A stretch of 6,819 bases of DNA, taken from positions 1 through 6,819 of the forward strand of contig JASFKQ010000203.1 of the NCBI GenBank assembly GCA_050118555.1, written 5' to 3'. The position numbers were made by a program, and so were the translations under genes. A model generated the notes under the pieces. It was not told where the DNA came from. It worked only from the letters and a program-made list of their open reading frames with translations, and did no database searches. Of the stretch, positions 1-5,222 are shown one piece after another. The DNA is from CALKKN01 sp050118555 (GTDB taxonomy: Bacteria; Pseudomonadota; Gammaproteobacteria; Xanthomonadales; SZUA-36). How positions within the stretch are numbered: position 1 is the stretch's first letter; each line of letters opens with the position of its first letter.

Positions 1-1
1 A

Positions 2-64
2 GGCGCTTTCAGTTTCTTCGTGGTGCCGTACTGGATCAACCATCGGGCGGACGGGCTGCACTGA
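2..64 (+). CDS. C-terminal end of an unidentified protein (partial)
   Basis: An open frame enters from the left edge and ends in TGA at 62-64, giving 20 residues. The tail begins with a hydrophobic, aromatic stretch (GAFSFFVVPYW) and ends in a polar segment (INHRADGLH). This could be the end of a last membrane helix with a short soluble tail, but it is too short to assign a family. Its codons (gtg, ctg, gac, ggg) match the GC-rich usage of the neighbours, and it is on the same strand as the DUF4139 gene, 226 bp away. I do not recognise it. Confidence 0.5.
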   Translation, partial: GAFSFFVVPYWINHRADGLH

Positions 65-221
65 CCTCCGCAGGCGTCACCCCGGGGTAGGCCGTGTCGC
101 CCCGTCTTACCCGCTCTGCTTCCAGGGGGCAGCCCGGCCGGGGCCTGTATCGGGCGCAAAACCGCACCTGGAATTCTGGTCCCGGCCAGGATTTTGCGAA
201 AATGTTCGTAGGCTGTTAACC

Positions 222-265
222 CCGAAACGCGGTCTGGCGCGTATTCACCAGCAGACCCGTTTCGG
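222..265 (+). promoter_or_regulatory. Long bulged hairpin / inverted repeat in the leader of the DUF4139 gene
   Basis: CCGAAACG (222-229) plus GGTCTG (231-236) pairs exactly with CAGACC (252-257) plus CGTTTCGG (258-265). This gives 14 base pairs with one unpaired C at 230 and a 15-base loop. The repeat ends 12 bases before the ribosome binding site of the downstream gene (278-284). Neither strand has a T-tract after the stem, so it does not look like an intrinsic terminator. It may be a leader structure that controls access to the start, or a two-arm DNA operator. The pairing is seen; the role is inferred. Confidence 0.55.
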
Positions 266-290
266 AAACGTGCCAACAAGGAGGCGCACG

Positions 291-1823
291 ATGAAAGCAT
301 CACCATACCGTCCCGCTCGCGCTGAAGCTGCCCGGTGGCTGACCGTCGCATTGTCGGTGCTTTGCAGCACCGCCGCCGCGGCCGCCGCCCCCGAGAGCGA
401 CGACTCGATCACCATTTATTCCAAACTTCAACCCGGCGCCGTTTCACCTGACCTTTACAGGCCGGTACAGGGCCGCCAGTTCGGGGGGCAAATCCCGGGC
501 TACGCCATTGTTCGGCATGACCGGCGTTATGATCTGGATCGTGGCCTGCAAACACTGCGGGTCACGGATGTGGCTGCGCTCATCGACCCAACGACGGTCA
601 CCTTCACGTCGCTCGACCGTCCGGAAACGCGCGTACTGGAGCAGAGTTTCCAGTTCGACCTGGTGAGCCAGGCCAAGCTGATCCAGAAGTACCTCGGCCA
701 ACGCATACAGGTCGAACTGCCACGCGGCGATGAAGTGGACCTGCTGGAAGGCACGCTGCTGAGCGCAACCGACGGACTGACACTGCAACTCGACGACGGC
801 AGCGTGCAGGCCGTTCGCTCCTACAGCAATATCCGCTTCTCGCAACTGCCCGGCGGCCTGATTACGCGGCCGACTCTGGAATGGTTGCTGGAAAGCCCTG
901 CCCGCGGGGAGCAGAAAACCCGTATCGCCTACGAGACCCAGGGCATGACGTGGTGGACCGACTACAACATCATCTACGACGAGTCGAAGGACTGCTCAAT
1001 GGACCTCTCGGCCTGGGTGAGCATCATCAACCAGTCCGGAGCGAGTTACGACAATGCGCGCCTGAAACTGATCGCCGGCGATGTACATCGCGCCGAACAA
1101 CGGCCGCAGCGCAGGGACGTGGTCTACAAGATGGCGATGGCCGAGGAAGCGGATGCCGGGTTTGCCGAGAAGGCCTTCTTCGAGTACCACCTGTACACAC
1201 TGGGCCGGCGCACCGACCTGCCTGACAACTCAACCCGACAGCTACAGCTGTTCCCCGATGCCCGAGGCATTTCCTGCGCCAAGGAACTCGTATTCGCACC
1301 CACCCTGTCCATGCCCTATTGGGGCCACCAGCAACTGGATCAGACATACGGCCAGTACACCAAAGGCGACGTCAACGTCTACCTCCGCTTTCGCAACGAA
1401 GAGGCGCAACACCTCGGCATTCCCATGCCCGCCGGCCGCATCCGCGTGATGCAGCGTGACGTCGCGGACGACAGCCTGGAATTCATCGGCGAAGACGTGA
1501 TCGACCATACCCCGCGCAACGAAGATGTTCTGATCGAAATGGGCAACGCATTCGACGTGGTCGGCGAGCGCAAGCAGACCGATTTCCGGGTGGACACGCG
1601 CACACGGAACCTGTGGGAGTCCTTCGAAATCAAGCTCCGTAACCACAAGGATGAATCCGTCAACGTGGCCGTGCTCGAGAACCTGTACCGGGCGGCGAAC
1701 TGGAAAATCGAAAACACCTCGGCAAAGTACGAGAAGGAGAACAGCAACCGAATCCGCTTTGACGTGCAGATTCCCAGCGAGGGTGAAACCGTGATTAACT
1801 ACACGGCACACTATTCCTGGTGA
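291..1823 (+). CDS. Exported DUF4139 domain-containing protein
   Basis: This is a 510-residue protein with a predicted signal peptide at residues 1-33: a basic N-terminus, a hydrophobic core around WLTVALSVL, and an alanine run before PESDD. The mature N-terminal part (about 40-190) has the arrangement common in DUF4139 proteins, including a segment reading DVAALIDPTTV. The DUF4139 domain fills roughly 205-510. Typical pieces are MDLSAWVSIINQSG followed by ARLKLIAGDV (about 237-264), a GDVNVYLRFRN strand (about 359), and a C-terminal NHKDE...NWKIENTS...YEKEN...GETVINYT block. The ATG at 291 is chosen because AAGGAGG (278-284) lies six bases before it; an in-frame GTG at 270 would put that site inside the gene. 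No enzymatic function is established for this family, to my knowledge. A periplasmic or surface location is inferred from the signal peptide. The next genes are convergent, so it is probably transcribed alone, under a leader hairpin. Confidence 0.9.
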   Translation: MKASPYRPARAEAARWLTVALSVLCSTAAAAAAPESDDSITIYSKLQPGAVSPDLYRPVQGRQFGGQIPGYAIVRHDRRYDLDRGLQTLRVTDVAALIDPTTVTFTSLDRPETRVLEQSFQFDLVSQAKLIQKYLGQRIQVELPRGDEVDLLEGTLLSATDGLTLQLDDGSVQAVRSYSNIRFSQLPGGLITRPTLEWLLESPARGEQKTRIAYETQGMTWWTDYNIIYDESKDCSMDLSAWVSIINQSGASYDNARLKLIAGDVHRAEQRPQRRDVVYKMAMAEEADAGFAEKAFFEYHLYTLGRRTDLPDNSTRQLQLFPDARGISCAKELVFAPTLSMPYWGHQQLDQTYGQYTKGDVNVYLRFRNEEAQHLGIPMPAGRIRVMQRDVADDSLEFIGEDVIDHTPRNEDVLIEMGNAFDVVGERKQTDFRVDTRTRNLWESFEIKLRNHKDESVNVAVLENLYRAANWKIENTSAKYEKENSNRIRFDVQIPSEGETVINYTAHYSW

Positions 1824-1833
1824 TGGCGGTGCG

Positions 1834-1962
1834 TCAAAGCACCTCGCGAAATTTCGGAATATTTCCGCGGAACACGCGGGCCATGCCGAATTGGAGATGG
1901 GAGGGATAGCTCCATGACACGGGCAGCGAATCGCCGCGCAGGAGGCTCTTTACCGTTGCCAT
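1834..1962 (-). CDS. Possible small ORF, 42 codons, unknown
   Basis: On the minus strand an ATG at 1962 opens 42 codons ending in TGA at 1834-1836. The product starts MATVKSLLRGDSLPVSW and ends GNIPKFREVL. GGAAAA lies nine to fourteen bases before the ATG and is a modest ribosome binding site. The frame has no stop all the way back to the TAA of the secreted-protein gene upstream (2026-2028), and it is in the same frame as that gene. Third positions are mostly G or C, as in real genes here. No family is recognised and no signal peptide is seen. Short open frames arise by chance in GC-rich DNA, so this is only a candidate. It could also be the remnant of a longer gene. Confidence 0.3.
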   Translation of the reverse strand: MATVKSLLRGDSLPVSWSYPSHLQFGMARVFRGNIPKFREVL

Positions 1963-1983
1963 TTTGTATTTTCCGGAGAACAG

Positions 1984-2006
1984 GATCGCCCGCTTGTCGG
2001 GCGATC
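1984..2006 (-). terminator. Perfect 9-bp hairpin after the small secreted-protein gene
   Basis: GATCGCCCG (1984-1992) and CGGGCGATC (1998-2006) are perfect inverted arms with a five-base loop, 20 bases past the stop of the minus-strand gene ending at 2026. On the minus strand the stem is followed by CTGTTCTCC, which is only loosely T-rich. It is therefore either a weak intrinsic terminator or an mRNA 3'-end stabiliser. Its location between that stop and the 1962 ORF fits a transcript end. Confidence 0.45.
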
Positions 2007-2025
2007 GTCCAGGACGAGGGCGGCG

Positions 2026-2391
2026 TTATTGCTTGCCGTAGTCCTTATTGGTCTTCTTGCCGTACTGCAGGCTGGGGTCGTTGATCACTTTGGGCTGCAG
2101 GCCGTTAATCGAATGCGGCTGCATGTTGGGCGTCAGCGGCGGTGGCTGGGTGATCGGCTCCGGTCTCGCGAATCGCACGGACGGCGCGGACTGGTAGCCG
2201 CCCTTGGTCGGCGGCGTCATGATGGTGATGTCACCCACCTGGTTGTTGACCGAATGCGTCTGGCGCGGCTGGGTGTACCCGCTTTTCTCGAAGGGGTGAG
2301 TGTGCTCGATGCCCGGCGTGTCGTGGGCCTGGACCGGCGCACCCGCGGTCAACACGCCCACCGCGGCTGCCAGCACAATCGTTCGTTTCAT
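2026..2391 (-). CDS. Small secreted proline-rich protein, unknown function
   Basis: The product is 121 residues. Residues 1-22 form a clear signal peptide (MKRTIVLAAAVGVLTAGAPVQA) with a Val-Gln-Ala cleavage site. The predicted mature protein begins His23-Asp24. It is about 99 residues, rich in Pro, Gln, Asn and Lys, has no Cys and no further membrane segment, and ends in a basic KKTNKDYGKQ tail. Two segments look alike, QTHSVNNQ (about 44-51) and QPHSINGLQ (about 91-99), a possible weak internal repeat. The start is uncertain: an in-frame ATG at 2415 would add eight residues (MKSNTVRT), and neither ATG has a good ribosome binding site. A much longer in-frame extension, to 2685, would overlap the gene at 2490-2840 and is not credible. 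The protein probably acts in the periplasm or outside the cell. I do not recognise the family. Confidence 0.65.
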   Translation of the reverse strand: MKRTIVLAAAVGVLTAGAPVQAHDTPGIEHTHPFEKSGYTQPRQTHSVNNQVGDITIMTPPTKGGYQSAPSVRFARPEPITQPPPLTPNMQPHSINGLQPKVINDPSLQYGKKTNKDYGKQ

Positions 2392-2425
2392 GGTTCTGAC
2401 CGTATTCGACTTCATGTATATGTTA

Positions 2426-2454
2426 ATTTTGCACGAATAATGTCTGCTGAGCAA
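2426..2454 (-). promoter_or_regulatory. Candidate promoter of the gene ending at 2026
   Basis: Reading the minus strand, TTGCTC (2454-2449) and CAAAAT (2431-2426) are separated by 17 bases. Matches to the sigma-70 consensus are 3 of 6 and 4 of 6. This is the most AT-rich stretch of the region and lies just after the hairpin at 2456-2482. Transcription from here would leave about 30 bases of leader before the ATG at 2391, or almost none before 2415. The boxes are weak. Confidence 0.25.
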
Positions 2455-2455
2455 A

Positions 2456-2482
2456 GGCGGCCGATCCCAATGACCGGCCGCC
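2456..2482 (-). terminator. Hairpin terminator candidate after the His-rich gene
   Basis: GGCGGCCG (2456-2463) pairs perfectly with CGGCCGCC (2475-2482) across an 11-base loop. On the minus strand the stem is followed by TTTGCTC. It lies seven bases past the stop of the gene at 2490-2840. The GC-rich eight-pair stem and position fit an intrinsic terminator, although the T-tract is short. Confidence 0.45.
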
Positions 2483-2489
2483 AGGGTAC

Positions 2490-2840
2490 TCAATGGTGGT
2501 GGGAATGACCGCGACCGTTCCGGTGCCCGTCGCGGTAACCCTTGCGGTACGCCCGCTCGTAGCCGTGCCTCGGGGGTGCGAAATGACCCGGATGGCGGCA
2601 CCCCTGTACATGGCGGTGCGGAGCCCATGCGATGTATCCGGGCCGGTATCCGGGCGGCAGGCCATAACTCAGGGATCCCGACCAACCGGAATAACCCTGC
2701 CCAACGGACCAGACGACCACTGTGCCCGACAATTGACCGCCGGCGGAGGGTTGATAGTACCCGGAATCATGTGCAATCGCCGTTCCGCAGAACACCAGGG
2801 CGAGGACTCCGGCCAACAGCGTGGTGTAACTTGCTCTCAT
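2490..2840 (-). CDS. Small secreted His/Gly/Tyr-rich protein, unknown function
   Basis: The product is 116 residues. The signal peptide spans residues 1-23 (ending in CGTAIA) and cleavage would leave His24-Asp25-Ser26 at the mature N-terminus. Cys18 is preceded by Phe, so this is not a lipobox. The middle is Gly/Ser/Tyr-rich with GYxxGY-like spacing (LPPGYRPGYIAW). The C-terminal third is basic and His-rich: HRHVQGCRHPGH at 75-86, then AYRKGYRDGHRNG, and a final HSHHH. Eleven of 116 residues are His. The ATG at 2840 has a strong GGAG eight bases upstream; a longer ORF from 2918 is rejected because it buries this site. The His-rich tail suggests metal or polyanion binding, which is inference. 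No family is recognised. A second secreted protein follows on the same strand. Confidence 0.75.
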   Translation of the reverse strand: MRASYTTLLAGVLALVFCGTAIAHDSGYYQPSAGGQLSGTVVVWSVGQGYSGWSGSLSYGLPPGYRPGYIAWAPHRHVQGCRHPGHFAPPRHGYERAYRKGYRDGHRNGRGHSHHH

Positions 2841-2856
2841 GGTTCCATCTCCTTTT

Positions 2857-2885
2857 TTGCGCTTCCGTGGTACACAGTCTAGACT
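2857..2885 (+). promoter_or_regulatory. Candidate promoter of the enoyl-CoA isomerase gene
   Basis: TTGCGC (2857-2862) and TAGACT (2880-2885) are 17 bases apart, with 3 of 6 and 4 of 6 matches to the sigma-70 consensus. Transcription would start near 2892, about 32 bases before the ATG at 2924. The -10 box forms part of a perfect 10-bp palindrome, AGTCTAGACT (2876-2885), that could be an operator for one or both divergent genes. Both assignments are inference. Confidence 0.3.
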
Positions 2886-2923
2886 TCCGCCGCTGAACCC
2901 CATCTGAACAGGAAACACCCGGC

Positions 2924-3673
2924 ATGATCGAGATTTTCAACCACGGCAGAGTCAGGGAGATCCGCCTAAACCGACCACCGGCCAACGCCATTAACGGCAG
3001 CCTGGTCGAGGCGTTTGCCGATGCACTGGAGCATGCCTCCTCCGAGGCTGACGCCGTCGTCGTATCCGGTCTGCCCGGCATGTTCTCCGCCGGGCTCGAT
3101 GTGCCGGAGCTGATCGGTCTCGACCGGGATCGCTTCTCCAGGTACTGGCAAAGCCTGATCGGGTTATTGAAGAAGATCGCTTTGTCGCCGGTGCCCGTCG
3201 TGTTCGCAATGACCGGGCACGCTCCGGCCGGGGGCATTGTCATGGCTCTGTTCGGTGATTACCGCATCATGCCCCGGGGTTCTTTCAAGACGGGTTTGAA
3301 CGAGGTACAGGTGGGGCTGGTTGCGCCACCGGTGGCCCATATGGCGCTGGTACGGCTGATCGGCAGCCATCGGGCCGAACGCCTGTTGGTGGCCGGGGAA
3401 ATGATCGAGGCGGCAACAGCCCTGGAGATCGGGCTGGTGGACGAATTGGCGGATGACCCCTCTGCGGTGGTCGAACGTGGTCTCGCATGGTGCGAGAGGC
3501 ACCTGGCCCTGCCGCGCGAAGCCATGCTGGCGACTCGCGCCATGGCCCGGGCGGACCTGCATGCGATTTTCGATGACAGCAGCCAGTTCGGAGTCGAGAA
3601 ATTCGTTCGTGCGTGGTTCCAGGAAAGCACCCAGTCGACGCTGAGGCAGCTGGTGGAACGACTGAAGAAGTAA
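2924..3673 (+). CDS. Crotonase-family delta3,delta2-enoyl-CoA isomerase-like protein
   Basis: This 249-residue protein has the usual length and order of a crotonase-fold enzyme. The first oxyanion-hole segment is FSAGLD (54-59) and the second is APAGG (100-104). The block GDYRI...FKTGLNEVQVGLVAPP (111-136) closely resembles mitochondrial enoyl-CoA isomerase ECI1, as does the RYWQSL helix (73-78). Glu127 aligns with the single catalytic Glu of that isomerase. The second Glu needed by hydratases (Glu144 in rat mitochondrial hydratase) is Val106 here. The likely reaction is therefore shifting a 3-enoyl double bond to the 2-position during beta-oxidation of unsaturated fatty acids, in the cytoplasm. 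AGGAAA (2910-2915) precedes the ATG by eight bases. It stands alone, divergent from a secreted-protein gene and convergent with a sulfurtransferase. The exact substrate is not shown, and other crotonase reactions remain possible. Confidence 0.88.
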   Translation: MIEIFNHGRVREIRLNRPPANAINGSLVEAFADALEHASSEADAVVVSGLPGMFSAGLDVPELIGLDRDRFSRYWQSLIGLLKKIALSPVPVVFAMTGHAPAGGIVMALFGDYRIMPRGSFKTGLNEVQVGLVAPPVAHMALVRLIGSHRAERLLVAGEMIEAATALEIGLVDELADDPSAVVERGLAWCERHLALPREAMLATRAMARADLHAIFDDSSQFGVEKFVRAWFQESTQSTLRQLVERLKK

Positions 3674-3706
3674 TGCGTTGCCTGCGAGGCGGCCGGGCAG
3701 CCGGTT

Positions 3707-4555
3707 TCAGCGCCCGGTGGCGATTGGCCGGTCCGGGTCCTGGATCCATTCGCTCCAGGAGCCCGCATAGAGGCGGCCCGGGGTCAGCCCGGCAAGCTCC
3801 ATGGCAAACAGGTTGTGGCACGCGGTCACCCCGGAGCCACAGGAATGGGCGACGCGACGACGGTCGTGGTCCTCCAGCAGATCTTCGAAGTCTTCGCGCA
3901 ACTCCGCGGCGTCCTTGAAGCGTCCGTTCAACCTGAGGTTGGCGGCGAACGGACGGTTCAGGGATCCAGGGATATGACCCGCCCTGGTGTCCAGGGTTTC
4001 GACTTCGCCTGTAAACCGCTGACCGGCCCTCGCGTCCACGATGCACAGGGAACCATCCTCCAGGCTGTCGCTCACCATCCTCGAGGTCACAATCATTTCT
4101 CGGTCGGGCTGCAGCCGCTCGACAGCCGCCGGCTCGAAGTCCGGTTCGCCCTGCTCCAGCGGCAACCCGGCGCTGGTCCATGCGGCGAGGCCACCATCCA
4201 GCAGGGCCGAAGGCTGGCCGAAGTAACGCATTAGCCACCAAAGCCGGGACGCGACGGCGTTGGGCCCTTCGTCGTAAGCCACGAGCAGCATGCCGGGAGT
4301 CCAGCCGATGGCGGCCAGGTACTCCGCAAACCGCCCCGAATCCGGCAAAGGATGACGTCCGCTGTGCGCCTGGATCGGTGAAGAGAGGTCGGTGTCCAGG
4401 TTCGCGTAACGCGCTCCCGGGATGTGCCCGGAGAGCCAGTCCCGGCGTCCCCTGGCCGGGTCCCCGAAGTCAAAGCGGCAATCCACTGCCAGGCACTTCT
4501 GCCCGGCCAGCAGGCCATCAAGTTCTGTCGCCGACAGCAGTAGTTTGCCGCTCAC
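3707..4555 (-). CDS. sseA: 3-mercaptopyruvate sulfurtransferase (tandem rhodanese), SseA-like
   Basis: The 282-residue protein has two rhodanese domains, about 5-130 and 150-280, the family's normal size. The first, inactive domain carries SGHIPGARYANLD. The second carries DARAGQRFTG (174-183), RAGHIPGSLN, and the active-site loop CGSGVTAC with catalytic Cys239. CGSGVTA is the loop seen in mercaptopyruvate sulfurtransferases (E. coli SseA, mammalian MST), whereas classical thiosulfate rhodaneses have CRKGVT, so EC 2.8.1.2 is favoured. It would move sulfur from 3-mercaptopyruvate to a thiol or cyanide acceptor in the cytoplasm; no signal peptide is present. The start is GTG at 4555 with GGAG seven bases before it, inside the end of the nudL-like gene, giving a 38-base overlap and probable translational coupling. 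It converges on the isomerase gene with 33 bases between the stops. Confidence 0.92.
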   Translation of the reverse strand: MSGKLLLSATELDGLLAGQKCLAVDCRFDFGDPARGRRDWLSGHIPGARYANLDTDLSSPIQAHSGRHPLPDSGRFAEYLAAIGWTPGMLLVAYDEGPNAVASRLWWLMRYFGQPSALLDGGLAAWTSAGLPLEQGEPDFEPAAVERLQPDREMIVTSRMVSDSLEDGSLCIVDARAGQRFTGEVETLDTRAGHIPGSLNRPFAANLRLNGRFKDAAELREDFEDLLEDHDRRRVAHSCGSGVTACHNLFAMELAGLTPGRLYAGSWSEWIQDPDRPIATGR

Positions 4556-5174
4556 GAATTCTCTCCATCCGTTCGATCAGGTTCATCAGCATTGCCGCCG
4601 TCGCGCCCCAGATCCGCTGGCCGTTCCAGTCCATGGACCAGACCCGCCGGGCGGCCGGGCCCTGGCGGTCGAGCTCGTACGATACATAGCGCCTGGCGTC
4701 CAGCGCGACCGAGAAGGGAACCGTGAACACCTCGGCAACCTCGCCCCGCTCCAGAACCCATTTCACGGGCGGCTGCGACTTGACCAGCGCCACCACCGGC
4801 AACACGCGATAATCCGATATCGTATCCATGCGATCGAGAAAGCCGATGGGCCTGGCGGCATCCGGGGGCAGTCCAATCTCTTCAAAGGCTTCCCGCAAAG
4901 CTGTCTCCACGGCGGAGTTGTCGTCTTCCTCCGCAGCCCCCCCGGGAAAGCTCACCTGTCCGGGATGTTGTGGCAAGTGGTCCGCCCGGCGGGTCAGCAC
5001 GATCTCAGGCTCCGGTAAATCGAGCACAGGCACCAGCACGGCGGCGGTCCTGCTGGGCCGGCAAGACGGGACATCGGGCGGACGGTAGCCCGTCACCCGT
5101 AGTTCGCGCACGCCCGACTCGAGCGGCGATACTGCTTCTTTCAGGAGCCTGAGCCAGTCATTTTCCTCGGACAC
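4518..5174 (-). CDS. nudL: NUDIX CoA diphosphatase, NudL-like
   Basis: This 218-residue protein has a central NUDIX domain (about 40-170). The CoA-pyrophosphatase signature is plain: LTRRADHLPQHPGQVSFPGG (60-79) runs into the NUDIX box, which ends ALREAFEEIGL (92-102). Glu95, Glu98 and Glu99 are the usual metal ligands. Further on, DTISDYRVLPVVALV matches the family's substrate-side loop. It is expected to cleave CoA or acyl-CoA to 4'-phosphopantetheine and 3',5'-ADP. The protein is cytoplasmic and somewhat longer than E. coli NudL, mainly at its C-terminus (ERMERIRERQ...). The start is a GTG at 5174 with a short-spaced GAGAG four bases upstream; no better start keeps the N-terminal domain. 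The FKBP terminator lies immediately upstream, so its promoter is unclear. Its 3' end overlaps the sulfurtransferase gene. Confidence 0.9.
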   Translation of the reverse strand: MSEENDWLRLLKEAVSPLESGVRELRVTGYRPPDVPSCRPSRTAAVLVPVLDLPEPEIVLTRRADHLPQHPGQVSFPGGAAEEDDNSAVETALREAFEEIGLPPDAARPIGFLDRMDTISDYRVLPVVALVKSQPPVKWVLERGEVAEVFTVPFSVALDARRYVSYELDRQGPAARRVWSMDWNGQRIWGATAAMLMNLIERMERIRERQTTAVGDRT

Positions 5175-5189
5175 GGAACTCTCACGTAA

Positions 5190-5213
5190 AAACGGGGCCT
5201 TGAGGCCCCGTTT
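5190..5213 (-). terminator. Intrinsic terminator of the FKBP gene
   Basis: AAACGGGGCC (5190-5199) and GGCCCCGTTT (5204-5213) form a perfect 10-bp stem with a TTGA/TCAA tetraloop. On the minus strand it continues into a run of five T (5192-5188). It begins nine bases after the stop of the prolyl isomerase gene and is the clearest terminator in the window. Its T-run ends only 13 bases before the GTG of the next minus-strand gene. Confidence 0.85.
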
Positions 5214-5222
5214 CGTATTCGA

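Noticed and set aside
176..195. Possible terminator for the gene ending at 64 (CTGGT / GCCAG then ATTTT)
   Set aside because: The stem is only five pairs including a wobble, and it lies more than 110 bases past the stop; too weak to call.
270..290. GTG start at 270 for the DUF4139 gene
   Set aside because: It would place the strong AAGGAGG site inside the coding sequence and add an arginine-rich heptapeptide before a normal signal peptide; the ATG at 291 fits the site.
1242..1811. 189-codon minus-strand open frame inside the DUF4139 gene
   Set aside because: It is antisense to a recognisable family domain; the frame is open because of GC-rich codon use in the real gene.
1828..1843. Short hairpin GGTGC / GCACC after the DUF4139 stop
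   Set aside because: A five-pair stem with no following T-run is not enough to call a terminator.
2029..2508. 159-codon plus-strand open frame over the two small secreted-protein genes
   Set aside because: It is antisense to a gene with a clear signal peptide, lacks a ribosome binding site and has a composition typical of a shadow frame.
2392..2685. N-terminal extension of the secreted-protein gene up to 2685
   Set aside because: It would run across the 3' end of the His-rich gene on the same strand and bury a good signal peptide in the interior of the protein.
3693..3717. Inverted repeat CCGGGC / GCCCGG between the convergent isomerase and sulfurtransferase genes
   Set aside because: Only six pairs with a 13-base loop, no T-run on either side, and one arm lies inside the sulfurtransferase gene; such repeats are expected in GC-rich DNA.
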